Assembly (NCBI GenBank): GCA_963575745.1 | Contig: CAUYUJ010001322.1 | Span: 67,501-102,532, forward strand | DNA from: Prorocentrum cordatum | Lineage: Eukaryota > Sar > Dinophyceae > Prorocentrales > Prorocentraceae | Direction of reading: 5' to 3' | DNA: 35,032 nt | Shown here: positions 9,717-20,039 of the stretch, piece after piece | Layout: each line of letters starts with the position of its first letter | Numbering within the stretch: position 1 is the stretch's first letter | The notes under the pieces: generated by a model | Told to the model about the DNA's origin: nothing | Databases searched by the model: none | What the model saw: the letters and a program-made list of their open reading frames with translations, nothing else | Program-made: the position numbers and the translations under genes

Positions 9717-9894
9717 AGGGGAACGAACAATCACATAAACATGAAAACTCGGAGGTCCGCGCGGAAACCTCTCCCTGGCGCGCGGAGCGCGCCAGGGGCT
9801 GCGCAGGAGGCGCCGCCAGAGGGGCCCAGCGCGGATCCGAGAAATCCGCTCGGAGCTCCGAGCTTTTATGTTTATGTAATTATTGGCTCCCCTA
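9717..9894. mobile_element. Family 7 palindromic element between 20-base direct repeats
   Basis: The terminal inverted repeats start AGGGGAACGAACAATCACAT and, from the right, TAGGGGAGCCAATAATTACA, and continue through CATAAACAT and a CTCGGAG block. The core has a CCTGGCGCGCGGAGCGCGCC hairpin. ATGTTTGCGATCGCCTGATC occurs exactly on both sides (9697-9716 and 9895-9914). Confidence 0.65.
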
Positions 9895-10259
9895 ATGTTT
9901 GCGATCGCCTGATCCTCGGGAAACCAAAAGGCACCGATACCGCTACTACCCAGACCTCTCCCGGGGCGCGTTCTGACCAGAATCTCGAGGCGAATCCAGC
10001 GGTGGCGACGAGGGCCTCCGAGGAGGCCCAGAAAAGGGGAGAACGAGGGAAGGGCAGAGGGTACTGTGCCTTTGTTGTTTCGCCTTCTGAGATCCTCGCT
10101 CAGCCACAGATCCTCGATCCTCCAATCGCCGCCCCCCCCCCCCCGGGCAGGAGAGGGCTCCTCGGCGCGCAGGGCGCTGCCCTGAACGGCGCCGGGCGCC
10201 GCCACCTCTGGCGCCGCGGGGTCCCGGGGCGGGTAGGGAGGTTTGGATCCTCCCCCCCC

Positions 10260-10440
10260 TCGAGGAGGGCGAGGGGGGAGGAGAAGAGGAGGGACGATCG
10301 AGGGAGGGACCGAGAGGGGAGATCGAGGGGGGGGGACCGAGAGAGGGGATCGAGGGGGGAGGGCCGAGGAGAGGAGGAAGAGTGAGGGTCGAGGAGGCGT
10401 GAGGGGGATGGGGGAGGGGGAACGAGGAGAACCGAGGAGC
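10260..10440 (+). repeat. GA-rich degenerate repeat
   Basis: GGGACCGAGAGGGGAGATCG and related units repeat with variation between two GAGGA-rich stretches. There is no coding signal. Confidence 0.7.
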
Positions 10441-10469
10441 AGCGGAAAAGGCAGGGCACCCCATCCCCA

Positions 10470-10634
10470 CCATGAACACCAGCAGCATCATCCTGATTGT
10501 CCTACTCCTCGTCATCGCTGTCGGCATCGGCTGAATCACAGAAATCCTCAGCTAAATCAGCATCGTCATCATTACCAATATCGGTGTCATCATCATCACC
10601 ATCAGCAGCAGCATCATCGTCGTTAACATCATGG

Positions 10635-10676
<42 letters not shown>

Positions 10677-10758
10677 ACATCATCATCATCAGCATCATCA
10701 TCATCACCATCATCATTATCATCAACATCATCATCATCAGCAGCAGCATCAGCATCAC

Positions 10759-10792
<34 letters not shown>

Positions 10793-12188
10793 GTCATCAT
10801 CATCAGCATCATCATCATCATCAGCATGATCAGCATCATCATGATCAACATCATCATCATCATCATCATCATCATCCTCATCATTATAATTATCATCATC
10901 ATCAGCATCATCGTCATCATCATCATCGTCATCGTCATCGTCATCATCATCATCAGCAGCAGCATCATCATCAGCAGCAGCATCAGCAGCAGCATCCGCA
11001 TCGTCGTCATCAGCATCATGATCATCACCATTATCATAATTATCATCATCAGCATCATCATCATCATCATCATCATCGTCATCATCAGCATCGTCATCAT
11101 CAGCATCATCATTATCAGCACCATCCTCATTATCATTATAATTACCATCATCATATGATTCAACATCGCCATCACCATCACTATCACCATGATCATCATC
11201 ATTATCATCAGCATCATCATGATCATCATCATATTCTTCAACATCGCCATCACCATCACCACCACCATCATCACCGCCATTACTTTCATCACCATGAGCA
11301 TCGTCATCATCCTAATCGCCTTGCCCCCCCCCTCCTTGTCGTCATCATTATATCCGTCATCGTCACCCTCGCCATCACATCCACCATCACAACAACCATA
11401 GACATCATCAAAGATAACATGTATGCTTCAAACAACATTCAGAATCGGCAGCGTTGCCATGATAACCATCTGCATAATCGTATGCATCATTGTCGCATTA
11501 TCATGATGTTCAGTTTCATCATACGTGTCATCATCCCCATCATTCTCATCGCTAGCACAATGATCATCATAATCATCATCATCGTCACCACCACCACCAC
11601 CATCATCATCATCATCGTCGTCATCATTGCTGTTATCAGCGTCGTCATCAGCATCACTATAATCGTTATCACGATCATCGTTATCGTCATCGATATGGCT
11701 GCGTCATCGTAACCCTCATCATCACCAACAATCGTCATTGACATCGTCGCCGTCATCGTCAGCATCATCACAATCGTCGTCGTCCCCGTCATCGTCATCA
11801 CCATCGGCCTCATCATCATTATCACCATCGTTGTCGTCGTCATTATGATCAGCATCATGATCATCGTCATCATCATCATCATCATCAGCATCATCAACAT
11901 CATCATCGTCACCAGCATCATCGTTGTTCCCATCGCCACCACAATCATAAACCGCATACGCATCGTCGTCACCATGCTCTTCGGCATCCGTACGGCAACT
12001 GTCATAGCCACTGGCATCACGGCCACTGCATCAGCGAAGAAATCAGCGTCCATGCCAGCGCCGTCGTCGCAAAATCATCCTCAACAACACTAGTGTCACA
12101 TGTCAGCATTATCAACATACACGCATTGTCACCACCACCACCGTTTTCCCCATCATCAATATCATCAGCATCAACATCACTACCACCG

Positions 12189-12219
<31 letters not shown>

Positions 12220-12880
12220 CAGCATCATCATCTTCGTCATCATCATCATCAGCATCATCATCAGCATCAGCATCATCATCATCGTCGTCAGCGTTAACTT
12301 CATCCTCATCATGACCACAACCACCATTACAATCATCATCCTCGTCACCACCACCACTATCATCAGCATCAGCATCTTCATTATCGCCATCATCACCATC
12401 ATCATCATCCTCATTCTCAGCCACCTCATCATCATAATCCTCAACACCATCACCACTATCACCATCAGAATCATCATCAGCAGCAGCAGGATCACGTCAG
12501 CATCAGCAGCAGCAGCGTCAGCATCATCATCACAGTCATCATCATCACCATCAGCAGCAGCATCATCAACACCATCATCATCACCCTAAGCATCATCATC
12601 ATCATCATCAGCCTCATCATCATCCGCATGATCATCCTCATCCTCAAAATCACCATCAGCATCAGCATTACCAGCATCATCCTCATCATCACCATCAGCA
12701 GCATCGCCAACATCACCGTCAGCATCAGCATCAGCATCAGCATCATCAGCATCAGCATCATCATCAGCAGCAGCATCATCACCGTCAGCATCAGCAGCAC
12801 CATCATCATCATCATCATCATCAGCATCATCATCACCATCATCATCATCATCATCATCAGTATCACCATCATGAACAACC
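10470..12880 (+). repeat. 2.4 kb imperfect CAT/CAG trinucleotide array
   Basis: Nearly the whole stretch is built from CAT, CAG, CAC, CGT and AAC triplets. Its three frames translate as runs of Ile, Ser or His, and its complement as Met or Asp. The middle part (about 11290-12120) is more degenerate, while 10620-11100 and 12150-12860 are purer. Frame breaks are frequent, which argues against coding. Confidence 0.93.
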
Positions 12881-12958
12881 CTCACCTGCTCCAACGACTC
12901 CACCACCACAAGTTCCTTATCACGATCCATGGTAAGGCTCTCGCGCGGCCATTTCTGA

Positions 12959-13510
12959 GCTGCCTTGAGGCCCGAGTGCCCATGTTGGGGTCATCTTGGG
13001 GCCCTCTAGTATCCTTTTGGGGTCGTCTTGGAATCACATGTGTCCCTTCTGGGCTCTCGCGGGGGGGCCATCTTGAAGAATTCCTGTGGCTTTTCGGAGC
13101 GCTTGTGGGCCAACTTGGGACTGTCTTACGCTGTCGTGCGCCGTCTTGGGCTCATCCAAAGGCCCTCTTCCTTTAGCCCTGTTGGGGTTCTCTTGGGGTA
13201 GTCCTGGGCCTACTTGCCTAATCCCTTAGACTTCAGTCCTCAATCCTTGGGATTCTTAGGGGGCCCGGACTCCGAATTCACAGATCGTCTTGAGCTCCCG
13301 GCGTGACTGTTTGAGAGCCCAAGAGGGCTCCCAAGAGTGGCCCAGAGGGTCCCAAGAGGCTCCCAAGACGGTCCAAGAAGGCTCCGAATCGCCAAACCAT
13401 CGGTCCAAGACGCCAAAGCTGGCGTGAAAACGGCTGAAGATGGACCCAAGCCGCCCCAAGAAACGCCCAAGAGACCTCCCGAAACGGCCCCAAGAGGCAA
13501 AACTCGTCAA
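12959..13510. repeat. Degenerate CTTGGG/CCCAAG repeats in opposed orientation
   Basis: 12959-13240 is rich in GTCTTGGGG-type phrases and 13310-13480 in the complementary CCCAAGAGG and CCAAGACGG phrases. The same vocabulary fills 25480-27060. Confidence 0.6.
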
Positions 13511-13644
13511 ACTCCAGTTGTACAGCTACATCTTTAAAATGTACGTAGCACCCCGCAATTGCGGATAAGAGTGAGGGGGCGGGCGCGGGCGACGCGGGCA
13601 TCGAGCCGGCGGACCTCGTGGCCCTCACCTTCCCTGTCGATGGC

Positions 13645-13755
13645 GTCCTCCTCCTCCTCCTCCTCCTCCTCCGCCTCCTCCTCCTGCTCCTGCTCCTCCT
13701 CCTCCTCCTCCTCCTCTTCCGCGTCCGCGTCCTCGTCCTCATCGTCGTCGTCGTG
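13645..13755 (+). repeat. TCC array
   Basis: TCC repeats with TCCTGC and TCG variants. Confidence 0.9.
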
Positions 13756-13816
13756 CTCTGACAAGTTCAGCGCGGAGGGGAGTGCTGGTGAGCCACCCGG
13801 AACAAATGCACAAACA

Positions 13817-14417
13817 GGCCGCCGCAGGCGCCGAAATTTTTGGCTTGTTCAGTGAACGTAGTTTGGGTCGTGGGTGGGTCGCGGGCTTTCCACCTCCATC
13901 TGGAATCTATTCAAAAACAGCCCGCCGCAGGCGCCGAAAATTTTGATTTGTACACTAAACGCGGTTTGGGTCGCAGGTTCTCCACCTGGAACGAATGCAA
14001 AAGAACCCCGCCGCAGGCTTCGAAGTTTTGACTTGTTCAGTGAACGTAATTTGGGTCGCGGGTGGGTCGCAGACTCTCCACCTCCACCTGGAATCTATTC
14101 AAAAACAGCCCGCCGCAGGCGCCGAAAATTTTGATTTGTACACTGAACGCGGTTTGGGTTGCAGGTGGGTCGCAGGTTCTCCACCTGGAACGCATGCAAC
14201 AGAAGCCCGCCGCAGGCGCCGAAAATTTTGGGTGGGTCGCGGGGTGGGTCGCGGGTGGGTCGCGGGTGGGTCGCGGTGGGTCGCGGGGGGGTCGCGGGCG
14301 CGGTTTGGGTCGCGGGTGGGTCGCAGGTGGTCCACCTGGAACGAATGCAAAAGAAGCCCGCCGCAGGGGCCGAAAATTTTGGGTGGGTCGCGAGGTGGGT
14401 CGCGGGTGGGTCGCGGG
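13817..14417 (+). repeat. Tandem array of about 86-103 bp units with alternating types
   Basis: Unit starts (GCCCGCCGCAGGCGCCGAAA) lie near 13817, 13920, 14006, 14108, 14205 and 14356. Two unit types alternate at first: one with TTGTTCAGTGAACGTA...CTATTCAAAAACA, one with TGTACACTGAACGCGG...AATGCAAAAGAA. The fifth unit is expanded to 151 bases by GGGTGGGTCGC microrepeats. The array runs into the assembly gap. Confidence 0.88.
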
Positions 14418-14517
14418 NNNNNNNNNNNNNNNNNNNNNNNNNNNNNNNNNNNNNNNNNNNNNNNNNNNNNNNNNNNNNNNNNNNNNNNNNNNNNNNNNNN
14501 NNNNNNNNNNNNNNNNN
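14418..14517. other. Assembly gap (100 N)
   Basis: Exactly 100 N, the usual placeholder for a gap of unknown size, placed inside a tandem array. The real array may be much longer. Confidence 0.98.
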
Positions 14518-14685
14518 GCAGCCGCCGCGGCTGGAGCCTCCACGCCCGCAGGCTCCGGGGCCGGAGCCGGAGGCCCGCCTCCGGAGCCGAGGCCACCGCC
14601 GCCGAAGCACGAGCGCAAGGCGGCGGCCGCGGCGACGTCGGCGGAGACGGCCGCGGCCGAAGGCGGCAGCGGCGACAACGGCGAC

Positions 14686-14812
14686 CGACGACGACGACGA
14701 GGACAACGACGAGGACGACGACGACGCCGAGGACGACGACGACGACGACGAGGACGACGACGACGCCGACGACAACGACGACGACGACGCCGACGACGGC
14801 GCGCGCCTCGCG
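14686..14812 (+). repeat. GAC/CGA trinucleotide array
   Basis: Mostly CGACGA with GAGGAC, AACGAC and GCCGAC variants. Confidence 0.9.
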
Positions 14813-14907
14813 CTCGTCGTCGTGGCCCGTGCGCGGGGTGCGCCGGGGGGAGCCACCGTCCTGCCCCAGGCCGCGGGAGGGGGGGAGGGGCCGCGAGAGG
14901 GGAAGAG

Positions 14908-14931
14908 TCGGGCCGGGCGAAAGGGGGGGAT
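14908..14931 (+). mobile_element. Solo terminus of family 3
   Basis: TCGGGCCGGGCGAAAGGGGG followed by GGGA matches the left end of family 3. No right end follows before the intact copy at 15112, so this is a broken or partial copy. Confidence 0.5.
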
Positions 14932-14941
14932 ACTACATAGG

Positions 14942-15100
14942 GGGCGTTAAAAGCGTGCTTAAAATGTCGGAAAAATGTCCAGAAACTTTGAACACATGAT
15001 TGTTATACATTTCTAGAACAGTTTTAACACATGTTCTAGACATCTGGAAATTATTTGGCAACATGCTTCCTCTCCATTGATCGTCCTCCACAAGGCCAGG
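14942..15100 (+). repeat. Dispersed AT-rich repeat, copy 1
   Basis: Shares TAGACATCTGGAAAT and GCATGCTTCCTCTCCAT-type blocks with 19265-19425. Several ACATGTTCT palindromic motifs occur. It sits between the solo and intact copies of family 3. Confidence 0.55.
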
Positions 15101-15111
15101 GGTACTTTTTA

Positions 15112-15308
15112 TCGGGTCGGGCGAAAGGAGGGGGGGATGGCAAAGGGGGGGGTGAGAATTAGCTCACGTAGCTGATTCTCCCGGCGCCCCCCGGCGCCGG
15201 CGCCGGCCATGTACCGAGGAATGGGCCCCTCGGTGGGGCCGAAACCAGCCGCATGCAGCAGATTTCGTACCCCCCCCTTTCCCAATCCCCCCCTTTCGTC
15301 AGGCCCGA
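15112..15308 (+). mobile_element. Family 3 hairpin element, second copy (197 bp), no clear TSD
   Basis: It matches the copy at 18101 almost throughout, including TCGGGTCGGGCGAAAGG, AGCTCACGTAGCTGATT, CATGTACCGAGGAATGGGCC and GCATGCAGCAGATTTCGTA. The flanking bases TTTTA and GAGGA do not match. Confidence 0.8.
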
Positions 15309-15528
15309 GAGGAGGGTCTACCGCCTGCTGGAGGTCCCCAGACATCGGTCCCCAAGGCGTTGGCTATGGATGGACCTTTGCCTCGGAAACAAGACGCCCA
15401 CAGCGAACCCGGCCGCCCTGGCCAGGCCCATCGTGGGCCCGGCAGTTGTGTGCAGGCTTGCCTGGCCGAGCCACAAGGGCGTGCACACCGATCTTAGGCC
15501 CAAGATTTGAAGCAGAATCCCCAAAAAA

Positions 15529-15691
15529 CATAAACATAAACTTTTGGCGCTCCGCGCGGATTTCTTGGATCTGCGATGAAACCCCCTCCCTGGCGCGCGG
15601 AGCGCGCCTGGGGCGGCGCCCGAGGCGCCGCCAGGGGAACCCAGCGCGGATCCAAGAAATCCGCGCGGAGCGCCAAAAGTTTATATGTATG
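15529..15691. mobile_element. Family 7 palindromic element, second copy
   Basis: Arms share AACTTTTGGCGCTCCGCGCG followed by GATTTCTTGGATC, nearly perfect over about 40 bases, around the same GGCGCGCGGAGCGCGCC core as at 9717. The arms continue outward at lower identity (GGCCCA...GAAG). GGCGATCGCCTGAT lies at 15727-15740, as it does beside the other copy. Confidence 0.65.
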
Positions 15692-15748
15692 GTTTTGTCC
15701 TCTTCTTCGAAAGATGGGCCTGGCTTGGCGATCGCCTGATGGTTACAT

Positions 15749-15918
15749 TTGGCGGTGGACAAACCTCCCTTTTGTAGACCTCCCCTTAGCGAAAACGGCC
15801 TTGGACCGACACCAACGGACCTGGACCCGCAAAAACGACGCCGCGAGGCCCTCTCGCGAAACGAAAACGGCCAATTCCTTAATCGACGTGTCGGGGTAGG
15901 AGGTCTGTCCACCCCCGA
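15749..15918 (+). mobile_element. Family 2 element (170 bp), TSD TACAT
   Basis: Terminal inverted repeats are TTGGCGGTGGACAAACCTCC and, from the other end, TCGGGGGTGGACAGACCTCC (17 of 20 match). TACAT is duplicated at 15744-15748 and 15919-15923. This is the best-preserved copy. Confidence 0.9.
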
Positions 15919-16027
15919 TACATATCCTGGTCCCAGTCCCGCCCGATGCGGGAAGGTGCGCGCACCGGCCCCAGCGTCCGCCGACACGAGTTTTTCTGTT
16001 GTTCGACGCGCGGCTCCGCAGGTCCCC

Positions 16028-17010
16028 TCCTCTCTCCTCCTCCTCCTCCTCCTCCTCCTCCTCCTCCTCCTCCTCCACCTCATCCTCCCCTCCTCCTCCT
16101 TCCCCCTCCTCCTCCTCCTCTCCTCCTCCTCCTCCTCTCCTCCTCCTCCTTCCTCCTCCCCCCTCCTCCTCTCTCCTCCTCCTCCTCCTCCTCCTCCTCC
16201 TCCTCCTCCTCATCTCTCCTCCTCCTCCTCCTCCTCCTCCTCCTCCTCCTCCTCCTCCTCTCCTCCTCCTCTCCTCCTCCTCCTCCTCCTCCTCCTCCTC
16301 TCTCCCCCTCCCTCCTCCTACTCCTCCTCCTCTCCCCCTCCTACTCCTACTCCTATCTACTCCTACTCCTCCCTCCTGCGCCCTCCTCCTGCGCCCTCAT
16401 CCTGCCGCCCTCTCTGCGCCCTCCTCTCCGCCCATCTCCTCCGCCCCTCCTCCGCCCTCCGCCTCCGCCCTCCTCCGCCGCCCTCTCCTCCTCCCTCCTC
16501 CTCCCCTCCTCCCCTCCTCCTCATCCTCCTCCTCCTCCTCCTCCTCCCCTCCTCCTCCTCCTCCTCCCCCTCCTCCTCCTCCTCCTCCTCCTCCTCTCCT
16601 CATCCTCTCCTCCTCCTCTCTCCTCCTCCTCCTCCTCCCCTCCTCTTCCCCTCCTCCTCCTCCTCCTCCCTTCCTCCTCTTCCTCCTCTCTCCTCCTCCT
16701 CCTCCTCCTCCTCGCCTCCTCCTCCTCTCCTCCTCCTCCTCCTCCTCCTCCTCCTCTCTCTGCTCCTCCTCCTCCTCCCCTCCGCCTCCTCCCCGCCTCC
16801 TCCTCATCCTCCCACTCCTCCTCCTCCTCCCCTCCTCTCCTCCTCCCCTCTCCTCCTCCTCCTCCTCCTCTCTCCTCATCCTCCCTCCTCCTCCTGCCCT
16901 CCTCCTCCTCCTCCTGCTCTCCTCATCCTCCTCCTCCTCCTCCTCCTCCTCATCCCCCTCCTCCTCCTCCTCCTCCCCCTCCTCCTCCTCCGCTTCCTGC
17001 TCCTCCTCCC
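16028..17010 (+). repeat. About 1 kb TCC array
   Basis: CTC/TCC repeats with frequent one-base slips (CTCTCC, CCCC) and TCA variants; 16380-16500 is degenerate with GCGCCC. Long proline/serine/leucine frames here are artefacts of the array. Confidence 0.95.
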
Positions 17011-17169
17011 CGCCGGTCCGCCCCGGACCTTCTTTCAGCGTCGTTGGCGCTGGCGTCCTCAAGGGTCGATGGTCCTCAGGACGCGTGTTGGCGCCAACGT
17101 GCACCCACCGAGGCCCTCCACCGCGACGAAGGCGACGTGATGATCGACGAGTAGGGCTGAACGGGGTAA

Positions 17170-17191
17170 ACACACACACACACACACACAC
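17170..17191 (+). repeat. AC dinucleotide repeat
   Basis: About eleven AC units. Confidence 0.9.
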
Positions 17192-17194
17192 GTT

Positions 17195-18095
17195 GGGCAA
17201 GCACACGTCCTGAGGATGGGGGCTCTCGGATGCTCCTGGCTGGCAAGGTCGGCCTACTCCTCAGCCCCGACGTGAGGCGTCGTCGATGGGAGGAGGTGCG
17301 AGGCACTGACTTGTCCGTGGCCGCCGCCTGGGAGGCGACTCCCTGGGGCCCCCGCGGGCGATGGATGTGGACACACGCTGGCCCCCGGGGGGCCCGAGCG
17401 TATCCACGTCCACCGCCCGTGGAGGTGCGCGACCGATCGACCCAGCAGGCGGTGGTGGTGGAGAAACCCCCGCCCCGGAAGAGGGGGGGTCCTCGGATGC
17501 CCCCAACTGTGCGCCCAGCAGATCCGCCTTTGATGGGCCCCGTGGCCCGATGACGGGCCCCGGCGGCAGAAGGAATCTTGGAGGCCTGGAACTTGGCACC
17601 AGCACCAGCACAGGGGATTGCCTCCACATGGAGAAGATGATCCCTGATCTCGGTGCTGGTGGCAAAGCTTCGGCCACCTTGGAAGCCTGAATTACTACCA
17701 CCACCACCGAGATCGGGATCGGCTTCCCTCAGTGGAGGCACACCGCCGATCTTTCGGGGGCGGCTAAGAGGACCAGGGACGTGATGAAATAAGAAGAGAC
17801 GCCATGAAATCTGGGGAAATGTCATGGCCCACGCCATGCTACCCACCCACCCTGAGTCATCACCCCCCTCTTATGGCCGCCCCCGAACCGTGGTGCTGGT
17901 GTCAACCTCTGGACCTGCGAACATTGAGGCGGCGCGCGCGGCCGGGAAGCCGCACGCCGTCGGAGCCCCGGGCCCCTATCTGAGCATTTTCCTAGGGTGG
18001 AGGGCTCAGGGTGAAATCCACATGGGCTTTTGCACCTCGAGAATCAGTCCGTCTTGTGACTCACCTTTCGCAAACTCAAACCTCGAAAATCAATC
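17195..18095. other. Unique GC-rich DNA with a diverged repeat
   Basis: 17281-17420 shares phrases (CGATGGGAGGAGGTGCGAGGC and GGATGTGGACACACGCTGGC) with 28795-28850 and 29105-29170, so a diverged dispersed repeat is present. There is no convincing gene. Confidence 0.4.
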
Positions 18096-18100
18096 GAAAC

Positions 18101-18293
18101 TCGGGTCGGGCGAAAGGGGGGGATAGCAAAGGGGGGGGGTGAGAATCAGCTCACGGAGCTGATTTTCCCGGCGCCTCCCGGCGCCGGAGGCGGCCATGTA
18201 TCGAGGAATGGGCCCCTCGGTGAGGCCGAAACCAGCTGCATGCAGCAGATTTCGTAACCCCCCCTTTCCGTCCCCCCCTCTCGTCCGGCCCGA
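18101..18293 (+). mobile_element. Family 3 hairpin element (193 bp), TSD GAAAC
   Basis: Ends TCGGGTCGGGCGAAAGGG and, from the other end, TCGGGCCGGACGAGAGGG form a terminal repeat that continues through the G-tracts for about 38 bases. GAAAC is duplicated at 18096-18100 and 18294-18298. The interior contains the palindrome AATCAGCTCACGGAGCTGAT, a CCCGGCGCC stem and a GCTGCATGCAGC palindrome, so the single strand should fold strongly. Confidence 0.85.
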
Positions 18294-18460
18294 GAAACGG
18301 CATCTCAGATCTCACCCTCTGCCCTCCGCCCGAAGAACAGGCTCGGCCTACCTTGGGCCCAGCAGGGGGCACACATCGAGGATGACAGTGTCGCCCGAAA
18401 CGGCGACAGCTATGACACTGTCTCTCACAGAGGCCCCAAAAGTGCCGCCACAAAGCACTG

Positions 18461-18587
18461 GCCGTCGCTCGGACGTCCATTCCTCGTGTAGAGTGTTCGA
18501 CTTCGTGCGTGGCTTCCTAGCAAAATGATCCAGGATGCTCCTCGATGGCCCTCGCCGAAGGAAAACTGCACACGTCCGAGCGATGCC
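18461..18587 (+). repeat. Repeat with short inverted ends; empty site for element E
   Basis: Starts GCCGTCGCTCGGACGTCCAT and ends GCACACGTCCGAGCGATGCC, about 18 bases of inverted ends. It shares GGATGCTCCTCGATGG and CTCGCCGAAGGAAAAC with 21073-21372, where family 1 copy E is inserted. Confidence 0.8.
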
Positions 18588-18589
18588 AC

Positions 18590-19260
18590 GAAGCAACTCG
18601 CACACCGCACCCTGGCGTAACCGCACCCCTTGCAGCCGCCGAATAGATTGGGCCCCGCAGGGGCCCCCCGGCCGGCCTCGGCGCGTCGCCCGGGCGAGGG
18701 CGGCGCCGCCCCTCGGAGAGTGCGGGCAGGGCCGGCGGGAGGCCCGCCCGGGGAGCGGAGCGCCCGCAGGGCGCCGCGGGAGCGGGCCGCCAGCCGGGCT
18801 CGGGTCGGTGGCCAAGGAGAAGCACATCCCCAGCCCCAAGATCGCGGATTCAGAGAGGACTCGAACGGCGGCCAAAGGCTTCGGGGCACGTCTTGCGAGC
18901 GTCGCTGTCACGCTGGTAGAACCCTGAGCCCCAGAATCTCCCGCCCCGAAGTCGCGAGGAGCCTGCGTTCTGCCTTGGCCCTCGCGTGTTTGGGATTGGG
19001 CGTCTGTCTTGGCTTTGCGAGGGTCGGGCAGGTGCCCCCCGGCAGGCGTGGCTGCCACGGCAGTGGGCCCGCGAGCAGTCCTGCAGCCAACCCAGACAGT
19101 GAGGAGGCGCGGTGAGGGTGCCTGGGCCTCGCACGCCCACGTCGGAGCCTTGCGAGCGGGGCGCGGCCGGCGAACGTGTCCGAGGGTGGCCCCAGGAGGC
19201 AAGGATGCAAGGGCACCCTCGGGAGGGATGCCTATCCTTGCTATGCGGGTCGACTGCATC
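18590..19260. other. GC-rich spacer
   Basis: Open frames on both strands lack family character. Nothing further is recognised. Confidence 0.45.
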
Positions 19261-19264
19261 ATTG

Positions 19265-19520
19265 GATTGAACATGTGCTTGAAATGCGCAAGACATGTTC
19301 TGACAAAAAAGTGGCAAGCATGTGCTGGCATAAGTTAAAGCGTGTTTGAAACATTGTTTTAGACATCTGGAAATCGTTGGGCAGCATGCTTCCTCTCCAT
19401 GAATCGGCTTCCACAACCCTGCAGGCGGATGTTGGACGAAATATTAGACATGTTCGAACAAATGCTCAAGAACAGTCAGGCAAATAGTCAACAAAAAACG
19501 TCCCCGTACTATGTTTGGAC
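19265..19520 (+). repeat. Dispersed AT-rich repeat, copy 2
   Basis: TTTTAGACATCTGGAAATCG then GCATGCTTCCTCTCCATGAA match copy 1. The copy continues with ACATGTTC/GAACAAATG motifs to about 19520. Confidence 0.5.
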
Positions 19521-19870
19521 TATGTTTGAAGACTCCTCCCGTGGAGGGACATGCCCGACTCGAAGGCCAGGCTCTGTGTCGGTGGTCGGGTACTCCGGAT
19601 TCCATAATGAAGTGGGGGGGGTCACATTTGGGGGGGGTCTGATTTGAGCTGTCTTGGAGGTTTCGGGGGGGTCTGGGCAAAGGGCCGCCCTTGCATGGAT
19701 GGTCTGGGGGGGTCTAAAACTTCTCGACTGGGAGGGCTGTGACCCCCTCCCTTTAATTACAAAATCTGGAGTAACGCTGCCAGGATGCAGGGACGGAGCA
19801 GGGAGCCAAATCGGCCCGCACTGCGCAGCGGATCGGGCCGCATCGGCACGGAACCGGGATTCCACCAAAC

Positions 19871-20034
19871 TGAAGGGGCCCCAGGACACACGAATAAATA
19901 GACACAAATAAAAAGATTCCCCACATTTTCACATATTTTTGGGGTTTCTGTCTTCCCCACCACTTCCCATAGTTTCCCATATTTTCTACGGGGATCGACG
20001 ATTAATTGTGTCTGTGTGTGTTTTTCCCTCCTGA
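19871..20034 (+). mobile_element. Family 1 element, copy C (164 bp), TSD CAAAC
   Basis: Full-length copy starting TGAAGGGGCCCC and ending TTTTTCCCTCCTGA. CAAAC is duplicated at 19866-19870 and 20035-20039. Both CATATTTT motif pairs are present. Confidence 0.88.
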
Positions 20035-20039
20035 CAAAC

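Noticed and set aside
13817-14417. Tandem direct repeats as a possible CRISPR array
   Set aside because: Units are contiguous with no unique equal-length spacers, and the context is eukaryotic.
15749-17213. Three overlapping plus-strand frames of about 400 codons
   Set aside because: They are read through the 1 kb TCC array in all three phases at once, which is the signature of a repeat and not of coding.
18348-19331. Minus-strand frame of 327 codons
   Set aside because: It spans a dispersed repeat (18461-18587) and GC-rich spacer. The phrase FLRRGPSRSIL recurs at 21073 only because that repeat is duplicated.
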